DNA from: Spisula solida
Lineage: Eukaryota; Mollusca; Bivalvia; Venerida; Mactridae
Direction of reading: 5' to 3'
Assembly: GCA_947247005.1 (NCBI GenBank)
Contig: OX365948.1
Coordinates: 55,039,401 to 55,103,400, forward strand
DNA length: 64,000 nucleotides
A program made the translations under genes and the position numbers. Positions 61,183-64,000 of the stretch are shown here, in pieces (position 1 is the first letter of the stretch; each line of letters begins with the position of its first letter). The notes beneath the pieces were generated by a model. The model searched no databases, had not been told where the DNA came from, and saw only the letters and a list, made by a program, of their open reading frames with translations.

Positions 61183-62579
61183 TTGAAGGCGGCCTTCCCT
61201 TACAAATTCATGTATCCTTTCTTCACTATATGTTACATTCATTAAATAGAGCCCAAACAACACTATTTAGAACTATTCTATTACATTTTCAGAACTTTCA
61301 ATAACTTGATTATTCTTTCGTGTTAAATGTCAATTTATATTCCCAGGATACAATGCAAGTGATGATACATCTATTCGTATTTCCAATTAATCAAAACAAA
61401 ATAAAGAAGTCGCTTTACTTAAATACGAGATGCAAGACAAGACATGATCATTACTATTCTCATCTATGTGGTGAACACAGTAGGTGTTCCAGTGATATGT
61501 TATAATAGCATACAGCAGCTATTCCTGATCAATGTAATTATCCAGCGAAACTATTATTAAAAAACCTCTTTCGTATTAAGTTCTGATTACTTACATGCAT
61601 TATTTATCTTCTTTTATTAACAAACAATTATTATTTAGATTTAAACCACTTTATAAATTCATATTATATGAATACCCTTATATTGTTATTTTTTTAGATT
61701 TGTTATAAATTGAAATACTTTAAGCAAAGCAGGATAGTGAAATATCTCCAAATTTCCCCCAATTACAAATTGTATGTTTTAATGATGGTATAAAGAGTTT
61801 AAGTTTAATTAAAACCACACGAAGCCCTTGAATAATTGGCAATAGTTTATCCTACACCATATGAAGGTTATCTAAAATTAAGCTTAACTTAAGTAACTGA
61901 AAAGTGCTACTTTTTGGTATTTTCTGGAAAGTCAGGTACGTAAAGTTGAATTATCAAGTTTTCTAAAGAACTAACCAAGTTATGTTTAGAATCAAAAATC
62001 GGATAAACTATTTTAGGAAATACGTTTCCGAGTTCATGACTAGTTCCGGATTATTTTTGTACAGGAATAACTACGTAGTAAGTGAAACTGTCCATATATC
62101 TTAGTATTTGTTCCTGTTGTAATGATAAACAACCAGTGGACCACATAAACTTCTTGGTGAGACAAATTTGGCCAACGCTGAGCAGGAAATTTGGAACACT
62201 TGGTGGTAACAGTGTGTTAATACATTTCGAGTGTGTGTCATCCAGGAATCGATATCTAGATGTAGTCCGATGTTGTTTCATCAAGAGAAACATTGGGATC
62301 TAATACAAAGTACATTATTCGTAATGTTCCGAGATATAACGAGACTATCGCTTTGTCTCGAGATTTAGCGAGATTTAGCGAGACTAAGACAATGAAATAC
62401 AAAAATCAGTTCGTCGACTGGGGCATAAAAAAGCATCAGTTGAAATAAGAAGTATAATTTGTATTCCCAATTTCTATTTTATCAATTTCTGGGATTTAAT
62501 CTTCGGTCGTATTAACATAGAAAGTTCACACATTTACGGTAAACTTTTTATAATGGAGTGTCACTATTAGATATTAACT
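61183..62579. other. Unannotated AT-rich interval
   Basis: A short tandem of GAGATTTAGC with CGAGAC variants lies at about 62333-62385. Two overlapping opposite-strand frames at 62051-62303 (80 and 73 codons) have no recognised motif. Confidence 0.45.
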
Positions 62580-62700
62580 TATTATCATTTTGAATCATTT
62601 GTCCTTTATTTGTCAATTTGTATTTGTTTATGTTTACTTGGCTATGGGCTTAAATGGTTATGGCATAAAATAATTCCACTTTATTATATTTGACTATAAT
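62580..62700 (+). mobile_element. LINE-like 3' tail, second copy
   Basis: TTTATGTTTACTTGGCTATG then GGCTTAAATGG and ATTATATTTGACTAT parallel 16605-16672. The LINE ORF is absent. Confidence 0.45.
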
Positions 62701-63870
62701 TGTCACTATGCACTTTTGTCCGATTGACACTGGAAATGTGATATTATACTCGAACATGGAAAAGGACGTTTTTGTTAGATCCAGGGTTAAAACAGCTGAA
62801 ACTGAATGTTTTGTAACTAAAGTTTAAAAATTCCACAAATACGAAGTCCACAACTGGTTGTAAATTAATTTAATAGGTAGGAAAAATTAACAAATATGGA
62901 TACTAGTATTGTACAATTCATACAGGCACACCTCACTCACAGCACATTATTCTGCCACTGAACCAGCCAGCTTGTCCAAGCAATACACTTTCCAGCTAAG
63001 AGGCCAAGCTAGATTTCTGTATAGAAGTGCCAAATGCTAAGTGTATACAAGTGCTAAGTTGGAAGTTGAAAATTGCAGCCTTTCGGTCCCTAGATGTGAA
63101 CCCTCTAGTAAATAAACACTAGTCGACCGGACGGACGCGAATTAGCAACATTTTACACCTTTTCGGCAGTTGGTAAAATGACATTTTTTTCGAGGCATTT
63201 TTTGTCAACTAGTGGCAAATATTACTAACTAGAGACTTTGATGTGACTCGTGTGACATTCAACACACATATACTGTACAGGTCGGTCAAATGTCAAGACA
63301 ATATATCATTTTGCGACAGCCTTTCTATCAATGTGAGAATACAAACGCTATGAAGGAAAGTGAGTGCCTATGCACTAGTATATACAGTTTCTATCATAGA
63401 CAGATTGTTCATCGTTTTACTCTCCAATTTTGGAGGGGGAAATGTTACAGCCGTCCTAGCCAAACATGACGTCACATATCACGTGGTATGTCCTCACTGA
63501 CAAAGGAACATAAAATGTTGTTGTGAATTGTTTTGCAGTTACATAATCTAGTTTTGTAAAGACTCTCCAATGGTAATTCATGCACGGAAACCTCCTGGAC
63601 ATGGGATAAAATCATCACACACGCGTTCTCGGGCGGAAGGTGTTGATACTTGTTTGTCTTGTCGTGCCTTTAAATGTGATGCTCTCTTTAAAAATGCGCT
63701 GACTTCTGATATGTCATTGAATACTTCCTGTGCTACTCGATGGGTGTTGTTAATATAATGTTTCATGTTTTCGGTGTGGTATGCCGTGCTTTTGTGGTTG
63801 CGTTGGGCATTGTCTGTGCTTTTTATAAAGTATACGATGTTTTTGTGTTTTCTGTGAACGGCTCTTTAGG
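62701..63870. other. Unannotated interval
   Basis: No gene recognised. A pair of 62-codon frames on opposite strands at 63570-63766 are mirror shadows of each other without known motifs. Confidence 0.45.
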
Positions 63871-63905
63871 TTGAGTGCTGCCTACCCTGTCCGATTATCT
63901 ATTAT
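63871..63905 (+). repeat. R2 motif copy
   Basis: TTGAGTGCTGCCTACCCTGT then CCGATTATCTATTAT, preceded by a T/G-rich tract (TTTTTGTGTTTTCTGTGAAC). Close to the R2 consensus. Confidence 0.65.
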
Positions 63906-64000
63906 CTTCTATACTGAAGCATTTCATCCATCAAACAATTCTCCCAAAATTTCTCCTATTTCTCTTACAGTGGGTTAAATATTAATTGATTTGGTGCTAA

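Overview
This window looks like AT-rich, non-coding nuclear DNA from an animal, most likely a mollusc and probably a bivalve. No open reading frame has the length, composition or domain content of a real protein. The longest ones (up to 296 codons near 45 kb) come from tandem arrays whose period is not a multiple of three. There are no rRNA genes, no convincing functional tRNA genes and no CRISPR or bacterial operon structure. The animal/mollusc assignment is inference. It rests on tRNA-derived SINEs (one with an L2-clade stem-loop tail), non-LTR retrotransposon 3' ends, and a '...AACAAAGGGCCATAA...ATGCCCCC' repeat that I recall from bivalve genomes. No database search was run.

Layout. 0-13 kb: a dispersed repeat with an internal 131-bp duplication (222-605), two short inverted-repeat elements (1.9 and 4.1 kb), a short (AGCAG)n array, a SINE remnant (6.8 kb), an 81-bp tandem repeat (9.1 kb) and a perfect X-box palindrome (12.36 kb). 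13-19 kb: two TA-flanked MITEs of one family, two SINEs, a four-unit ~100-bp satellite, a LINE tail, a second copy of the first dispersed repeat, a LINE ORF remnant and a 156-bp near-palindrome. 20-32 kb: a 77-bp repeat, a 150-bp (AGCAG)30 array, MITEs with different target-site signatures, a 929-bp mariner-like element and LINE 3' ends interrupted by a MITE. 32-47 kb: several tRNA-derived SINEs, a bivalve-type repeat, 45-, 18-, 32- and 50-bp minisatellites, and a 306-bp foldback element.

48.6-59.0 kb holds the largest structure: a ~4.95-kb segment present twice in direct orientation, separated by about 500 bp. The first ~2.25 kb of the two copies has many substitutions and small indels. The last ~2.7 kb appears virtually identical, with a sharp change near 50.87 kb (56.32 kb in copy 2). 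59-64 kb holds a TA-flanked inverted-repeat element, a textbook hAT-type MITE with an 8-bp target duplication, another MITE-A copy and a LINE tail.

There is no gene network to describe. The content is a record of transposition, tandem amplification and segmental duplication. The best candidates for undescribed biology are the two-part duplication, a ~35-bp motif ending in CTGTCCGATT found at 12 places, the foldback family with shared arms and loop, and the two MITE families with at least four copies each. Family letters (MITE-A, MITE-B, MITE-C, R1, R2) are labels made here for cross-reference. All repeat alignments were made by eye, so boundaries are usually good to a few bases where a terminal repeat is visible and to tens of bases otherwise.
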